From contig JACQFZ010000004.1 of NCBI GenBank assembly GCA_016199745.1, positions 1 through 64,000 on the forward strand: a stretch of DNA of 64,000 nt. Direction: 5' to 3'. How positions within the stretch are numbered: position 1 is the stretch's first letter; every line of letters starts with the position of its first letter. Both the position numbers and the translations under genes were made by a program. The notes under the pieces were generated by a model that saw only the letters and a list, made by a program, of their open reading frames with translations, was not told the origin of the DNA and did not search any database. This DNA comes from Gammaproteobacteria bacterium (GTDB lineage: Bacteria > Pseudomonadota > Gammaproteobacteria > Acidiferrobacterales > Sulfurifustaceae). This document shows positions 27,183 to 36,374 of this stretch, one piece after another.

Positions 27183-27959
27183 ATGAAAAAAATTTACGCC
27201 CTAATGCTGGTGCTGGCATGCCTGATCGCCGGACCGATCGCCGCCGCCGAGCTGCAACCGCAGGAGATCGTCGCCAAAACCGACGAGCTGCGTAATCCCG
27301 GCCACGCCTTCTCGGTCACGGCCAAGCTGACCGAGTACGATCAAGGCAAAGCGCGCGACAGCCTGATCGTTCAGGTGTATTCGAAACGGCAAACGCACGG
27401 CGGCCAATATCGCAGTCTGGTGCGATTCCATGAACCGACTAAAGATCGCGGCAAACTCATGCTGCGCAACGGCACTAGCTTGTGGTTCTACGATCCATCA
27501 GCCAGCACTAGCGTACGCATTTCGCCGCAGCAACGTCTATTAGGGCAAGCCGCCAACGGCGATGTGATGACGGTCGATTTGGCGCTCGATTATCGCGCCA
27601 ACAACGCCGTGCGCGAATCGATCGAAGACGGCAATCGGCAACCGCGCGATTGTTATCGCATCGATCTCACGGCGCAGGCCGACGGCGTCACCTATCAACG
27701 GATCGAGTATTGGATCGACCGGAATAACTATCAGCCGGTGAAGGGAAAGTTCTACGCCGATAGCGGCCGGCTGCTGAAGATCGCTTACTACCGCAACTAT
27801 CGCTCGCAACTCAATGCCATGCGGCCGACCGAGGTCATCATCATCGATGGCGTCAATCCGAACAAAGTGACGCGCCTGCAATTTTCCAACTACCAATACG
27901 TCGAGATCCCGGAAGCCTGGTTGCAACGGGAATTCTTGCCGCAGTTCAAAACGTCGTAA
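27183..27959 (+). CDS. Second LolA-like periplasmic carrier
   Basis: A 258-aa secreted protein with signal peptide (MKKIYALMLVLACLIAGPIAAA). It belongs to the same lipoprotein-sorting family as the protein at 21.3 kb (motifs GKLMLRNGTSLWFYDP and RQPRDCYRIDL) but is diverged from it. It follows the permease closely and would receive cargo from the ABC transporter. Two different carriers in one locus, each next to its own transporter type, suggest two cargo routes. Confidence 0.8.
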   Translation: MKKIYALMLVLACLIAGPIAAAELQPQEIVAKTDELRNPGHAFSVTAKLTEYDQGKARDSLIVQVYSKRQTHGGQYRSLVRFHEPTKDRGKLMLRNGTSLWFYDPSASTSVRISPQQRLLGQAANGDVMTVDLALDYRANNAVRESIEDGNRQPRDCYRIDLTAQADGVTYQRIEYWIDRNNYQPVKGKFYADSGRLLKIAYYRNYRSQLNAMRPTEVIIIDGVNPNKVTRLQFSNYQYVEIPEAWLQREFLPQFKTS

Positions 27960-28003
27960 CACCTGTCGCTTGTGACCACGGAGCATCGCTCTTGGGGGTT
28001 ATC

Positions 28004-29413
28004 GTGCGCAACCTAGTCGCCGTGTCGTTGATGCTCATCGCCGGCGAGCGGGCATGTGCCGCCGGACAAGACAGCGATCTCGATAGCATTCCGGACGCGC
28101 TGCTGTCGCCGACGGCGAACGATACGCCGACTGAAACCCCTACTTTGCCGGCGGTCCGTTGGACGTTGCGCAATACAGTGCAGTACAACGCACCCCGTTC
28201 GGTCGACTTCGCGCCAGCCGGCGCGAACGACGACGCGCTATGGGCCGGCGCGGTACGCGTCACTGCGCACGCCGAACAAACGGTTTCGCCGAACTGGCGC
28301 ATCGTTACTGACGGCTTCGTGCGCGCCGACATGATCGAAGCGCGTTCACCGCTAATGTCGGAAAATCTCGTGTGCCAGCTGCGCGAAACCTACGTCGACG
28401 ACACCCTGTCGTTCGCGCGCTTTTTCAGCCTGGGCCGACTTAACGTTAAGAACGGCGTTGCCCAAGGCTTCAACCCGACCGACTACCTGCGCCGTAATAC
28501 GTCGACCGATACGACCGCGCGGGATGCGCGCGAACGCCAGAACGAGCGGTTAGGCTCGCTGATGGTGCGCTACAAATCCCTGTGGGACGACGGTGCCTTT
28601 AGCATTGCGCTGCTGCCGCGAATTAACGCGCGCGCCGGCCACTGGTGGACCGACGCCGATGTCTACGGCCAACAGTTCGATCGTACGAATCCGGACAACG
28701 CGCTGCTACTGACGGTCAGCCGGCGCGTCGGTGCCGACGGCGAGGCGCAGCCGGTGTTGTTCTACGAGGACGACACGTTACACCTCGGCTTCAACTACAG
28801 CGCCACTATCGGCAACAGCGACATTGCCTATGTCGAATGGAGCGGCGCGCGCCGTGCGGCCTGGCATCGGCAAGCATTGACCGCATACTGCGACAGCACG
28901 ACAACGCCGCCGGCGGCACTGCAATCGCTTTGTACGTCCGGTGAACGCCGCTTTCGCTCGCAACTGGCGGCCGGTATCGCCCATTCCACGGCCAGCGATA
29001 TCACCACACACATCGAGTATCACTACAACGAGCTCGGCCTGACCGACGATCAATGGGACGCTTGGGTAACAGCAGCAGAAACCGCATCGATGCAAAACGA
29101 TAGCGCCATGCTCGGCGCGTTATGGAGCATGCGGCGCACCATTCAAGACAACCAAGACACACTGCCACGGCACTCGCTGTTTATCCGTACGCATGCCAAC
29201 GATTTTCTAACCGCCGACCTCGGGTTGACGCTGATCGGCCGCTTGAATCTACAGGATCGCAGCCGAATGCTGCAGCTCGGTTTGGATTATGTGCACACGC
29301 CGTCGACCACCAGCGAGATCACGATCGCTATTTTTACCGGCGATCGGCGCAGCGAATTCGGCAGCGTTACCGACGATTTCACGCTGACCTACCGGCTCAA
29401 TCACCATTTTTAA
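28004..29413 (+). CDS. Outer-membrane barrel-like protein
   Basis: A secreted protein of about 470 aa. The GTG at 28004 has a GGGGG ribosome site 5 bp upstream and begins a signal peptide (VRNLVAVSLMLIAGERACAAG); the in-frame TTG at 27992 is less likely. The body has amphipathic strand patterns and ends in a strand finishing with phenylalanine (DDFTLTYRLNHHF), a classical barrel C-terminal signal. It includes GRLNVKNGVAQGFNPTDYL, similar in style to the barrel at 14.3 kb. It probably completes the ABC and LolA-like route at the outer membrane. Confidence 0.65.
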   Translation: MRNLVAVSLMLIAGERACAAGQDSDLDSIPDALLSPTANDTPTETPTLPAVRWTLRNTVQYNAPRSVDFAPAGANDDALWAGAVRVTAHAEQTVSPNWRIVTDGFVRADMIEARSPLMSENLVCQLRETYVDDTLSFARFFSLGRLNVKNGVAQGFNPTDYLRRNTSTDTTARDARERQNERLGSLMVRYKSLWDDGAFSIALLPRINARAGHWWTDADVYGQQFDRTNPDNALLLTVSRRVGADGEAQPVLFYEDDTLHLGFNYSATIGNSDIAYVEWSGARRAAWHRQALTAYCDSTTTPPAALQSLCTSGERRFRSQLAAGIAHSTASDITTHIEYHYNELGLTDDQWDAWVTAAETASMQNDSAMLGALWSMRRTIQDNQDTLPRHSLFIRTHANDFLTADLGLTLIGRLNLQDRSRMLQLGLDYVHTPSTTSEITIAIFTGDRRSEFGSVTDDFTLTYRLNHHF

Positions 29414-29454
29414 CTTTAACGATTGAAGAAATATTACTGTCAAGGGAAACACTT

Positions 29455-30186
29455 ATGACTTCCAGGACTACAACGGCACTGCTCGCACCGGTTCTACTAT
29501 TATCGTTCGGCGGCACAATACACGCCGCCGACGATTCAGCGAGTCGTCCTAATCTGATCGGCGGTGGTATCAAATATCAGCAATCGATATTTCGCGGCGG
29601 CGACGATGAAGTACGGCCGAGCGTAGTGGTGGAATACGGCAATTTCTTCGTTCACGGACCACAAGTCGGATATCGCTTCTACTCGACCGATCGTTGGGAG
29701 TTCAACACCGGTATTGCGCTGTCGTCATTCGGCACCGATCGTGGCGAAGGTGTCGAGCCGATCGATCATTGGGTCGATGCCTTCGTCGGCACGGCCTTTA
29801 CCTCTGGTATGCACCAATGGCGTCTGCGCGTTAATACTGATACCAGCGATAAGCACGACGGCCAATCGATCCATACCGAGTATGGCCTGCGATTCCCAGG
29901 GGAACGGCTGCAGGTGACTCCTTATGTAGGGGTTAGCTGGTGGAGCAAGAAGCTAACCGACTATGTGGTCGGCGTAGACGGCGGCGCTAACGATTATCAG
30001 GCGGACGCTACGGTCAATAGCCATATCGGCGTTCGCGTCAATTGGGCGCTGACGCGGCAACACCTGCTTCAGTTCGATCTGCAGGGCACAAAGTACGGCA
30101 ACGAAGTTACCGACAGTCCACTGGTGGACAAAGATCGATCGAGTCATCTGTTGCTCAATTATGTGTATCGGTTCACTTCGCCATGA
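29455..30186 (+). CDS. MipA/OmpV-family outer-membrane protein
   Basis: A 243-aa secreted protein (signal peptide ending near TIHAADD) with the layout of the MipA/OmpV family: an early GGGIKYQQSIFRGGDDE segment, repeated aromatic strands, VTPYVGVSWWSKKLTDY, and a terminal strand LLLNYVYRF. AAGGGAA precedes the ATG. Family members are outer-membrane scaffolding or porin-like proteins often controlled by two-component systems, and here the next two genes are such a system. The exact role is unknown. Confidence 0.7.
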   Translation: MTSRTTTALLAPVLLLSFGGTIHAADDSASRPNLIGGGIKYQQSIFRGGDDEVRPSVVVEYGNFFVHGPQVGYRFYSTDRWEFNTGIALSSFGTDRGEGVEPIDHWVDAFVGTAFTSGMHQWRLRVNTDTSDKHDGQSIHTEYGLRFPGERLQVTPYVGVSWWSKKLTDYVVGVDGGANDYQADATVNSHIGVRVNWALTRQHLLQFDLQGTKYGNEVTDSPLVDKDRSSHLLLNYVYRFTSP

Positions 30187-30263
30187 ACGAATACATACTA
30201 TCGTACGGTCGACCGTGGCGAGTCGAACACGGTAATATTCGCGCCCATCGAATACGCCCCGGG

Positions 30264-30959
30264 ATGCCAATGGCCTCAGTACTACTGATCGATGATGACG
30301 AACAGCTGGGAGAAGCGCTGGGAATGTATCTATCCCAGTTCAATTACGATCTCACTTGTGTCACTAAGCCATCGGCCGCCTTTCGCAATCTGGAACAGCG
30401 CTTACCCGACATTATCCTGCTCGACATCATGCTACCGGAGCAAAGCGGCTTTGCCGTCTGCCAAGCACTGCGCCGCAGCCACAACAGCATCAACATTCCC
30501 GTGATCATGCTAACCGCACGGTCGGACATCAACGATCGCATCGTCGGTCTCGAGATCGGTGCCGATGACTATTTGGCGAAGCCGTTCGAGCCGCGCGAGC
30601 TGCTGGCGCGGATGAATTGCATGCTGCGCCGACGCCAACCGCCGGCGCCGCCGCAAACACCGGCGAACGGCCACGGTATCGTCATCGACAGTAAGCGGCG
30701 CGAAGCTTGGCTCGGTAAAAAATTGCTTGAGCTGTCGTGCATGGAATACGAATTACTCTTGTTGTTTCTGAATTACGTCGGTAAATGCTGGACCCGCGAT
30801 GAGCTGCTGTCCGAGCTGCGCGGGACTGACGCGCAGCTCTATACCCGCTCCGTCGATATCCTCGTCAGTCGGTTGCGCAAGAAGCTCGGGGATCTCCACA
30901 AGGAACCACGCTTCATCAAGACGGTTTGGAGAAAGGGTTACATCTTTCTGCATTCGTAA
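30264..30959 (+). CDS. OmpR-family response regulator
   Basis: A receiver plus winged-helix DNA-binding regulator. The receiver has the acidic pocket (LLIDDDE), the phospho-acceptor Asp in ILLDIMLPE and Lys in LAKPFEP. The C-terminal half matches the OmpR/PhoB effector (YTRSVDILVSRLRKKLG, VWRKGYIF). ATG 30264 or 30270 gives the normal start. An upstream ATG at 30183 overlaps the previous stop as ATGA and would add 27 residues. It likely controls the cluster through the direct repeats at 24.9 kb. Confidence 0.88.
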   Translation: MPMASVLLIDDDEQLGEALGMYLSQFNYDLTCVTKPSAAFRNLEQRLPDIILLDIMLPEQSGFAVCQALRRSHNSINIPVIMLTARSDINDRIVGLEIGADDYLAKPFEPRELLARMNCMLRRRQPPAPPQTPANGHGIVIDSKRREAWLGKKLLELSCMEYELLLLFLNYVGKCWTRDELLSELRGTDAQLYTRSVDILVSRLRKKLGDLHKEPRFIKTVWRKGYIFLHS

Positions 30960-31074
30960 AATCGGCGGCGCGCTTCTCGGCTCGCACGCGACCAACCGCT
31001 GGTGTTTGTCGGTATGCGCTCGCAGCGAGTCGCGATTAGCACTTGCATTACGACCCGCACGGACGAATAAGACT

Positions 31075-32355
31075 GTGACAATCAAGCTGCCACTCCCGTA
31101 TCGGCTCGCGGCCATCTTTGCGCTTACGTTGGCGGCGCTGACGGTAATCGCGTTTACCACTTTTCGTATCACCGCGCAGGAACAGCCACACAGCCAAGCG
31201 GCGGTACGACTGTTCAACCGCATCGCCGCCAGCATCGGCGCGCCGCCGCGAACGGAACGGGCCGCCGAGTTGGCGCGGATACTCGACATCGGCGTCGTCA
31301 TCCGCGGTGCCGGAACTTACTGGAGCAGCGACCCTAACCTGCCCGATTTGCGCCATATCGGCGTCGCCGATGGCGGTCAGAGCGGTATCGCATTCGCCAA
31401 CGTGCACGGCACTAAAGTCATGGCACTGCACAACGGCGCTTACGACACATTTATTTTCGGTCTCAACGATCCGTACTTGAGCGCCGGCGGTGTGCTCCGG
31501 CTCGTGGTCGGCATCTTTTTGTCGTTGCTGGTGCTGGTCTTCAATTATCTAGCGCTACGTCGATTGTTCGCGCCGATGCGTACGCTGCATCTAGGCATCG
31601 ATCGCATGCGCGGCGGCGATCTGAACTACCGCGTCAAAGTCACGCGCCAAGACGAGCTCGGCGAGCTGATTCGTGACGTCAACGAAATGGCGAATTGGAT
31701 CCAGCAGAAACTGCAATCGCAACACCACTTACTGCTCGCCATCGGCCACGAGCTGCACACGCCGCTGACCCGAGCGAAGGTACTACTGGAAATGGTCGAG
31801 CCCGGGCAAATCAAAGAAAAGATCAACGACAATCTGGACAAGTTGAACGGTTTGATAAACGCCCTGCTCGAAGCCGAACAGCTCGACTTACACGCCAAGA
31901 TTCTCAACCTAACGACGTTCGATTTGTTGCCGTTTTTAAAAACCATTATCGATGGCTTTGCCGACGCCGACGTAGTTCGCTTCAGCCACAGTGGCACCAC
32001 TACGCCGGTACAAGCCGACGAGCTGCGGTTCAGCTTACTAATCCACAATTTGCTGGCCAATGCGATGAAGTACCGCGACGGCAAGCCCATACGCGTTCAT
32101 GTAAGCTACGAGAAAGATTTTTACTCGATCGACGTCGAGGATCAGGGCTTGGGAATCGACAAGGAACATCTCGAACACATTACTGAGCCGTTCTATCGGA
32201 CCGATTCGTCGCGCAACCGCGCGACCGGCGGTTTCGGTCTCGGGCTCTATCTCGCCGCTGCCATCGTCAAGGCGCACAAGGGCGAGATGATTATCAACAG
32301 CACGCCCGGACAAGGAACACGCGTCACCGTCCGGTTTGCACCCACCGTGCAGTAA
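31075..32355 (+). CDS. Sensor histidine kinase, partner of the cluster regulator
   Basis: A membrane histidine kinase of 426 aa starting at a GTG (MTIKLPLPYRLAAIF). Order: N-terminal helix, short periplasmic region of about 100 aa, second helix (LVVGIFLSLLVLVFNYLA), HAMP, phospho-acceptor His in AIGHELHTPLTR, and an ATPase domain with NLLANAMKY, DQGLGI and GGFGLGLYL. The open frame extends upstream to 30799 only because it overlaps the regulator gene. What it senses is unknown; cargo or envelope stress is possible given its neighbours. Confidence 0.85.
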   Translation: MTIKLPLPYRLAAIFALTLAALTVIAFTTFRITAQEQPHSQAAVRLFNRIAASIGAPPRTERAAELARILDIGVVIRGAGTYWSSDPNLPDLRHIGVADGGQSGIAFANVHGTKVMALHNGAYDTFIFGLNDPYLSAGGVLRLVVGIFLSLLVLVFNYLALRRLFAPMRTLHLGIDRMRGGDLNYRVKVTRQDELGELIRDVNEMANWIQQKLQSQHHLLLAIGHELHTPLTRAKVLLEMVEPGQIKEKINDNLDKLNGLINALLEAEQLDLHAKILNLTTFDLLPFLKTIIDGFADADVVRFSHSGTTTPVQADELRFSLLIHNLLANAMKYRDGKPIRVHVSYEKDFYSIDVEDQGLGIDKEHLEHITEPFYRTDSSRNRATGGFGLGLYLAAAIVKAHKGEMIINSTPGQGTRVTVRFAPTVQ

Positions 32356-32366
32356 CGACGCTGTCC

Positions 32367-33101
32367 ATGAGTCATTCCATTCGCTTGATTAGCGATACGT
32401 TTCCCAACGACGCGCTCGATCGGTTGCAGCTGCCGGCCGATGAAGTGCATGTCTGGCAAACCGATCTCGAACCCGCCGAATCCGAGGTAACGATACTGCA
32501 GGAGCTGCTGTCGACCGATGAGCAGGAGCGTGCGCAGCGATTTCTGCGCGCGCAACATCGCCAATACTTCACGGTCGCGCGCGCTACGTTGCGACGTCTA
32601 TTGGGGTTCTACCTTGGCATCGATCCGCGGCACGTCCGCTTCTCCTACAACGCCTTCGGCAAACCAGCGCTCGCCGAATCGACCGACTTACAGTTCAGCG
32701 TTTCGCATTCGAGCAAGGTGGCGGTCTACGCCTTTACTCGCGGTCGCGAGGTCGGTATCGACGTCGAACGCGTTCGTGCCGACTTTCAGTGCGAACCCAT
32801 CGCGCAACGATTCTTCGCCGCCGCCGAGTATCAGGCGCTGTGCAACGTTGCACCCGCATTGCGGCCGCAGGCGTTTTTCGCCGGCTGGACCCGCAAAGAA
32901 GCGTTCATTAAAGCGGTCGGTCAGGGCTTGTCCTATCCGCTCGATCAATTCGAGGTGTCGTTAACGCCCGGCGCGCCGGCACAACTACTGCGCATTGGCG
33001 CCGATCCGAATGCCGCAAAAGACTGGTCACTGTGGTCCATTGCACCGGCGCCGGGCTATATCGGCGCGGTCGTTATCGCACCACCCGTACCGCTCGACTA
33101 A
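32367..33101 (+). CDS. Sfp-type 4'-phosphopantetheinyl transferase
   Basis: Converts apo carrier proteins to holo forms by transferring phosphopantetheine from CoA. The Sfp/Gsp family motifs are present: FGKPAL, FSVSHS, the metal-binding VGIDVER, and WTRKEAFIKAVGQGL. The length (244 aa) fits. It starts 11 bp after the kinase stop, so it is in the rightward arm and would serve the four carrier domains of the leftward arm (the two free carrier proteins plus the tandem ACPs of the megasynthase). Confidence 0.92.
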   Translation: MSHSIRLISDTFPNDALDRLQLPADEVHVWQTDLEPAESEVTILQELLSTDEQERAQRFLRAQHRQYFTVARATLRRLLGFYLGIDPRHVRFSYNAFGKPALAESTDLQFSVSHSSKVAVYAFTRGREVGIDVERVRADFQCEPIAQRFFAAAEYQALCNVAPALRPQAFFAGWTRKEAFIKAVGQGLSYPLDQFEVSLTPGAPAQLLRIGADPNAAKDWSLWSIAPAPGYIGAVVIAPPVPLD

Positions 33102-33218
33102 CAGATCCAGACCGGCGTCCCCGTATTCGCATTCGCTTTCTACCCCAGCTAATGCACCGATTCGCTGATCCGCTATCCGCAAGCTAAGATCGAGCCACCA
33201 TCATCAGCGCGATCGCCA

Positions 33219-34829
33219 GTGCCCAACCGTCACGTACCCACTTCGCCCGGCAAGTTATCATCACCCTGGACACCCCTGCGCCAACCGCTATTCCGAGCGC
33301 TATGTATCGCCGCGTTCGCCTCGAACATGGGGACATGGATGCATGACGTCAGCGCCGCCTGGCTCATGACGACATTGGCGCCATCGCCGGCGATGGTCGC
33401 ACTGGTGCGCAGTGCCAGCACCATACCGATGTTTCTATTCGCACTGCCGGCCGGGGCATTGGCCGATGTGGTCGATCGCCGACGACTGTTACTGTTCACT
33501 CAGTCACTGATGCTCGCGGCCGCCGGCACACTGGCGATCCTGACGCTGCTCGATGTCACGACACCGCTGCTGTTGCTGGCCCTCACTTTCGCCTTGGGCC
33601 TCGGCACCGCGTTGAACGCGCCGGCGTGGCAATCGATCCTGGTCGAGCTGGTGCCGCGGTCGCAGATCGCCGCCGCGATTGGTATCAACAGCGCTTCGAT
33701 CAATCTGGCGCGCTCGATCGGTCCGGCGATCGGTGGATTACTGATTGCCGCCCTTGGCCCGGCGGCCAACTTCGCGGTCAACGCCGTCTCGTTCTGCGGC
33801 GTGATGGTCGTACTCTATCGCTGGCGCCGGCAACCGGTCGAAAGCGTACTGCCGGCCGAGCGCATTGTCGGCGCCATGCGCACCGGCTTGCGTTATGTGC
33901 GCCACGAACCGGCGGTGCTAGCAGTGCTGGCACGTTCGAGCACTTTCACGATTTTCGCCAGCGCGTTGCTAGCGCTATTGCCGGCGCTCGCGCGCTTCGA
34001 GCTGGGTCGCGGTCCGGCCGGCTATGGTGTGCTGCTCGGATTCTTCGGCATCGGCGCTGTCATCACCGCCACCCAACTGCCACGATGGCGCGAACACTTG
34101 CCGGCCGAGCGCATCGTCGCCTTTACCACATTGCCGTTCGCCGGCAGCATGCTGGTATTGGCATGGACGCCGTACCCGGCGCTGGTGGATACGGCAGTGT
34201 TTGTCGCCGGCGGCTGTTGGCTGACGCTGGTATCGACGTTCAACACCAGCATCCAAGCGGTAGTTCCGAGTTGGGTCCGTGGACGCGTGCTGGCCGTATC
34301 GATCCTGGTGTTCTTCGGCGGCATGGCCAGCGGCAGCGCGCTGTGGGGTTTCGTCGCCGCTGCCTTCAACTTATCGACCGCGTTCGTTGCCGCCGCCATC
34401 GGCCTACTCGTCAGCCTCTACGCGACCCATCGCCTCCGCATCGCCCGCGGCGAAGCGCTCGACTTGTCGCCGTCGGCACATTGGCCGGCGCCGAACGTCA
34501 TCAAAGCATTGGCCCACGATCGCGGGCCGGTAGTCGTTACCGTCGATTACCGCATCGATCCGCAAAAACTCCGGCACTTCCGGCGCGTCATGCAACGCGT
34601 GCGCCGTATCCGCCGGCGCGACGGCGCGATCAACTGGGGATTATTGGCCGATGTCGCCGATGCGGCACATTTCAGCGAGACCTTCGTCGTCGAATCCTGG
34701 TTGGAACATCTACGTCAACACGAACGCGTCACTGTCGCCGATCGCGCGGTGTTGGACAAAGCGCGTTCGTTCCATGTCGGCGACGATCCGATACCAGTGA
34801 CGCACTACATTGTCGAACCGCTTTCGTGA
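33219..34829 (+). CDS. MFS exporter with C-terminal dimeric-barrel domain (MFS_3)
   Basis: A major facilitator transporter of 536 aa beginning at GTG. Residues 1-410 are the 12-helix MFS part (MHDVSAAWLMTTLAPSPAMVAL, signature near DVVDRRRLLLFTQ). The last 120 residues form a soluble domain (VVVTVDYRIDPQKLRHF, SFHVGDDPIPVTHYIVEP) of the monooxygenase-like dimeric barrel type often found in this family (MFS_3, EntS-related). It lies 117 bp after the transferase and may be an auxiliary exporter of the cluster, but it could be independent. Confidence 0.82.
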   Translation: MPNRHVPTSPGKLSSPWTPLRQPLFRALCIAAFASNMGTWMHDVSAAWLMTTLAPSPAMVALVRSASTIPMFLFALPAGALADVVDRRRLLLFTQSLMLAAAGTLAILTLLDVTTPLLLLALTFALGLGTALNAPAWQSILVELVPRSQIAAAIGINSASINLARSIGPAIGGLLIAALGPAANFAVNAVSFCGVMVVLYRWRRQPVESVLPAERIVGAMRTGLRYVRHEPAVLAVLARSSTFTIFASALLALLPALARFELGRGPAGYGVLLGFFGIGAVITATQLPRWREHLPAERIVAFTTLPFAGSMLVLAWTPYPALVDTAVFVAGGCWLTLVSTFNTSIQAVVPSWVRGRVLAVSILVFFGGMASGSALWGFVAAAFNLSTAFVAAAIGLLVSLYATHRLRIARGEALDLSPSAHWPAPNVIKALAHDRGPVVVTVDYRIDPQKLRHFRRVMQRVRRIRRRDGAINWGLLADVADAAHFSETFVVESWLEHLRQHERVTVADRAVLDKARSFHVGDDPIPVTHYIVEPLS

Positions 34830-34869
34830 TCGATGTTATTCTAGCGCCATGACAACTCGGAAACCGGCA

Positions 34870-35220
34870 ATGGCGAAGAAACGCCTCTACAAAGTTATTT
34901 TCATGAACCAAGGAATTGTGTACGAGTTGTACGCGCGCCACGTCGGCCAGAGCGACCTCTACGGTTTTATCGAGATCGAGCAAATCGTGTTCGGCGAAAA
35001 ATCCGCGGTCGTCATCGACCCCACCGAGGAGCGGCTGCGCTTAGAGTTCGATGGGGTCAACGTTTCCTATATTCCGATGCACGCGGTCGTGCGTATCGAC
35101 GAAGTTGAAAAACAAGGCGCGGCGAAAATCGTTTCGCTGACCGGCAAAGGCGACGATTCGGTGACGCCGTTTCCGTTTCTAGCCGGTGGTCCGGGACCCA
35201 AGAAGAGCGGGCGCGATTGA
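34870..35220 (+). CDS. DUF1820 family protein
   Basis: A small protein conserved in gammaproteobacteria (DUF1820) with the family N-terminus MAKKRLYKVIFMNQGIVYELYAR and IGQ-type middle section. ATG 34870 begins at this conserved position; ATG 34849 would add seven residues. Its 3' end overlaps the convergent acpH gene by 42 bp. Function unknown. Confidence 0.75.
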   Translation: MAKKRLYKVIFMNQGIVYELYARHVGQSDLYGFIEIEQIVFGEKSAVVIDPTEERLRLEFDGVNVSYIPMHAVVRIDEVEKQGAAKIVSLTGKGDDSVTPFPFLAGGPGPKKSGRD

Positions 35221-35805
35221 TACGTCGGCGGTCGTCGCGAACTGCTGCAGTTGTGGGAAAAATTCGAAGAAATGCGCCTGTAGCGGCGCGTAATTCCGTT
35301 GTAGCTCCTCCACCGCCGTCGCCAACGGTGCGGCACGCTCGCGGTAGCGGCAACGACGCGCCAAACCGTTGAGGGCAGCGTCGATCGACTCGATCTCGGC
35401 GTACGCGCTCAGCCAGTCGTCGTTGGCCATGCGCGGCAAAACATACTGCAAGCGCTCCGGAAAATTCGCCAACTGCGGCAACAGCACGCGATAGACAGCC
35501 TGCGTGAATACGATCAATGGTCGCGCGCTGTAACGCGACCAATATCGCGCCAGAAAATGATCGTAAAAAATATCGACCAACACACCGGCGAAGCGGCGAC
35601 GCTCGGCGCTGATCAACCCACAGCTCGCCCGCACCAACGGGTGTCGGTCGGTATACCGATCGATCGCGCGGTGCAAAAGAATCGCCGTCCGCACTTCTGG
35701 GCCCCACTGCTCCAACGCACGGCCTTTCACGAAGTCGCCTAACAACGCGCCGGTCAATGCCTGCGGCGTCTGCTGCGACAGGAAGACATGCGCCAGATAA
35801 TTCAT
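35179..35805 (-). CDS. acpH: ACP phosphodiesterase (AcpH-like)
   Basis: Removes phosphopantetheine from holo-ACP, giving apo-ACP. The N-terminus MNYLAHVFLSQ and the segment LLGDFVKGRALE, followed by HRAIDRYTDRHP and DIFYDHFLARYW with metal-binding His/Asp residues, are the HD-like family motifs. The chosen start at 35805 is the conserved MNYLAH; the frame upstream overlaps the neighbouring DUF488 gene. It ends inside the convergent DUF1820 gene (42-bp overlap). It lies only a few kilobases from a carrier-protein-rich cluster, which may be coincidence. Confidence 0.85.
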   Translation of the reverse strand: MNYLAHVFLSQQTPQALTGALLGDFVKGRALEQWGPEVRTAILLHRAIDRYTDRHPLVRASCGLISAERRRFAGVLVDIFYDHFLARYWSRYSARPLIVFTQAVYRVLLPQLANFPERLQYVLPRMANDDWLSAYAEIESIDAALNGLARRCRYRERAAPLATAVEELQRNYAPLQAHFFEFFPQLQQFATTADVSIAPALLGSRTTG

Positions 35806-35807
35806 CG

Positions 35808-36362
35808 TTATTTTTTCTCTTCTTCGGGAAACAAATTCAATTCGCCGGAGCAATAGGCGAGCGCGCCGTCGATGAGGCGCGCCGCCGACGTGTAACGATG
35901 CGGCTGCGTACGCTGCGCGTCCATGATGTGGAACACCTCGACATTGCGTACCTTCAAATAATCGGCGATCAACGACCGATGGCACCGCCACCATACCGCC
36001 TCGGCGCACAGCAACGCTGCGCGCTCGTCCATGGCGATCACCGCGACTTGCTCGATCGCCTGCTGGAAATCGGCTGTCTCCATATAATCAGCGTAGCCGC
36101 GAAACGACAGATCGCGCCAACCGATGTTGCGCGAGTCCGGACGCGGCAGCCGCCGGCCGCCGAGCTCGGGCATGGCGTGATAACGAATAGTCGCGGCGGC
36201 GAGATCGACCGCCAGCGGCTCGCGATTGAAATGCGGGTGACGACGCGACGCCGGAAAGCGGCGCACGTCGATCAGCGTCTGAATATGATGCGCTTGCAAC
36301 AACGCCAGGAACTCATCGAAGCTACGCGTCGAATGGCCGACGGTCCAAATTATGAAGCCCAT
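35808..36362 (-). CDS. DUF488 family protein
   Basis: A 184-aa protein matching DUF488: TVGHSTRSFDEFLALL at the N-terminus, DVRRFPASRRHPHFN, and LLCAEAVWWRCHRSLIADYL, where the CAE and CHR motif is typical. It ends 2 bp before acpH. The biochemical function of the family is not established. Confidence 0.85.
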   Translation of the reverse strand: MGFIIWTVGHSTRSFDEFLALLQAHHIQTLIDVRRFPASRRHPHFNREPLAVDLAAATIRYHAMPELGGRRLPRPDSRNIGWRDLSFRGYADYMETADFQQAIEQVAVIAMDERAALLCAEAVWWRCHRSLIADYLKVRNVEVFHIMDAQRTQPHRYTSAARLIDGALAYCSGELNLFPEEEKK

Positions 36363-36374
36363 CGGCGGTTACCT

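Noticed and set aside
30042-30263. Response regulator starting at 30042
   Set aside because: The upstream frame overlaps the MipA-like coding sequence; the receiver fold starts just after ATG 30264.
30799-31074. Histidine kinase starting at 30799
   Set aside because: This part lies inside the response regulator gene; the membrane-helix N-terminus begins at GTG 31075.
33626-34852. 408-aa open frame inside the MFS gene
   Set aside because: Arg-rich, non-membrane product in another frame of a clear transporter; a GC-bias shadow.
35179-35805. AcpH as a dedicated member of the biosynthetic cluster
   Set aside because: It lies beyond the MFS gene among conserved genes with a convergent housekeeping neighbour; proximity alone is not evidence.
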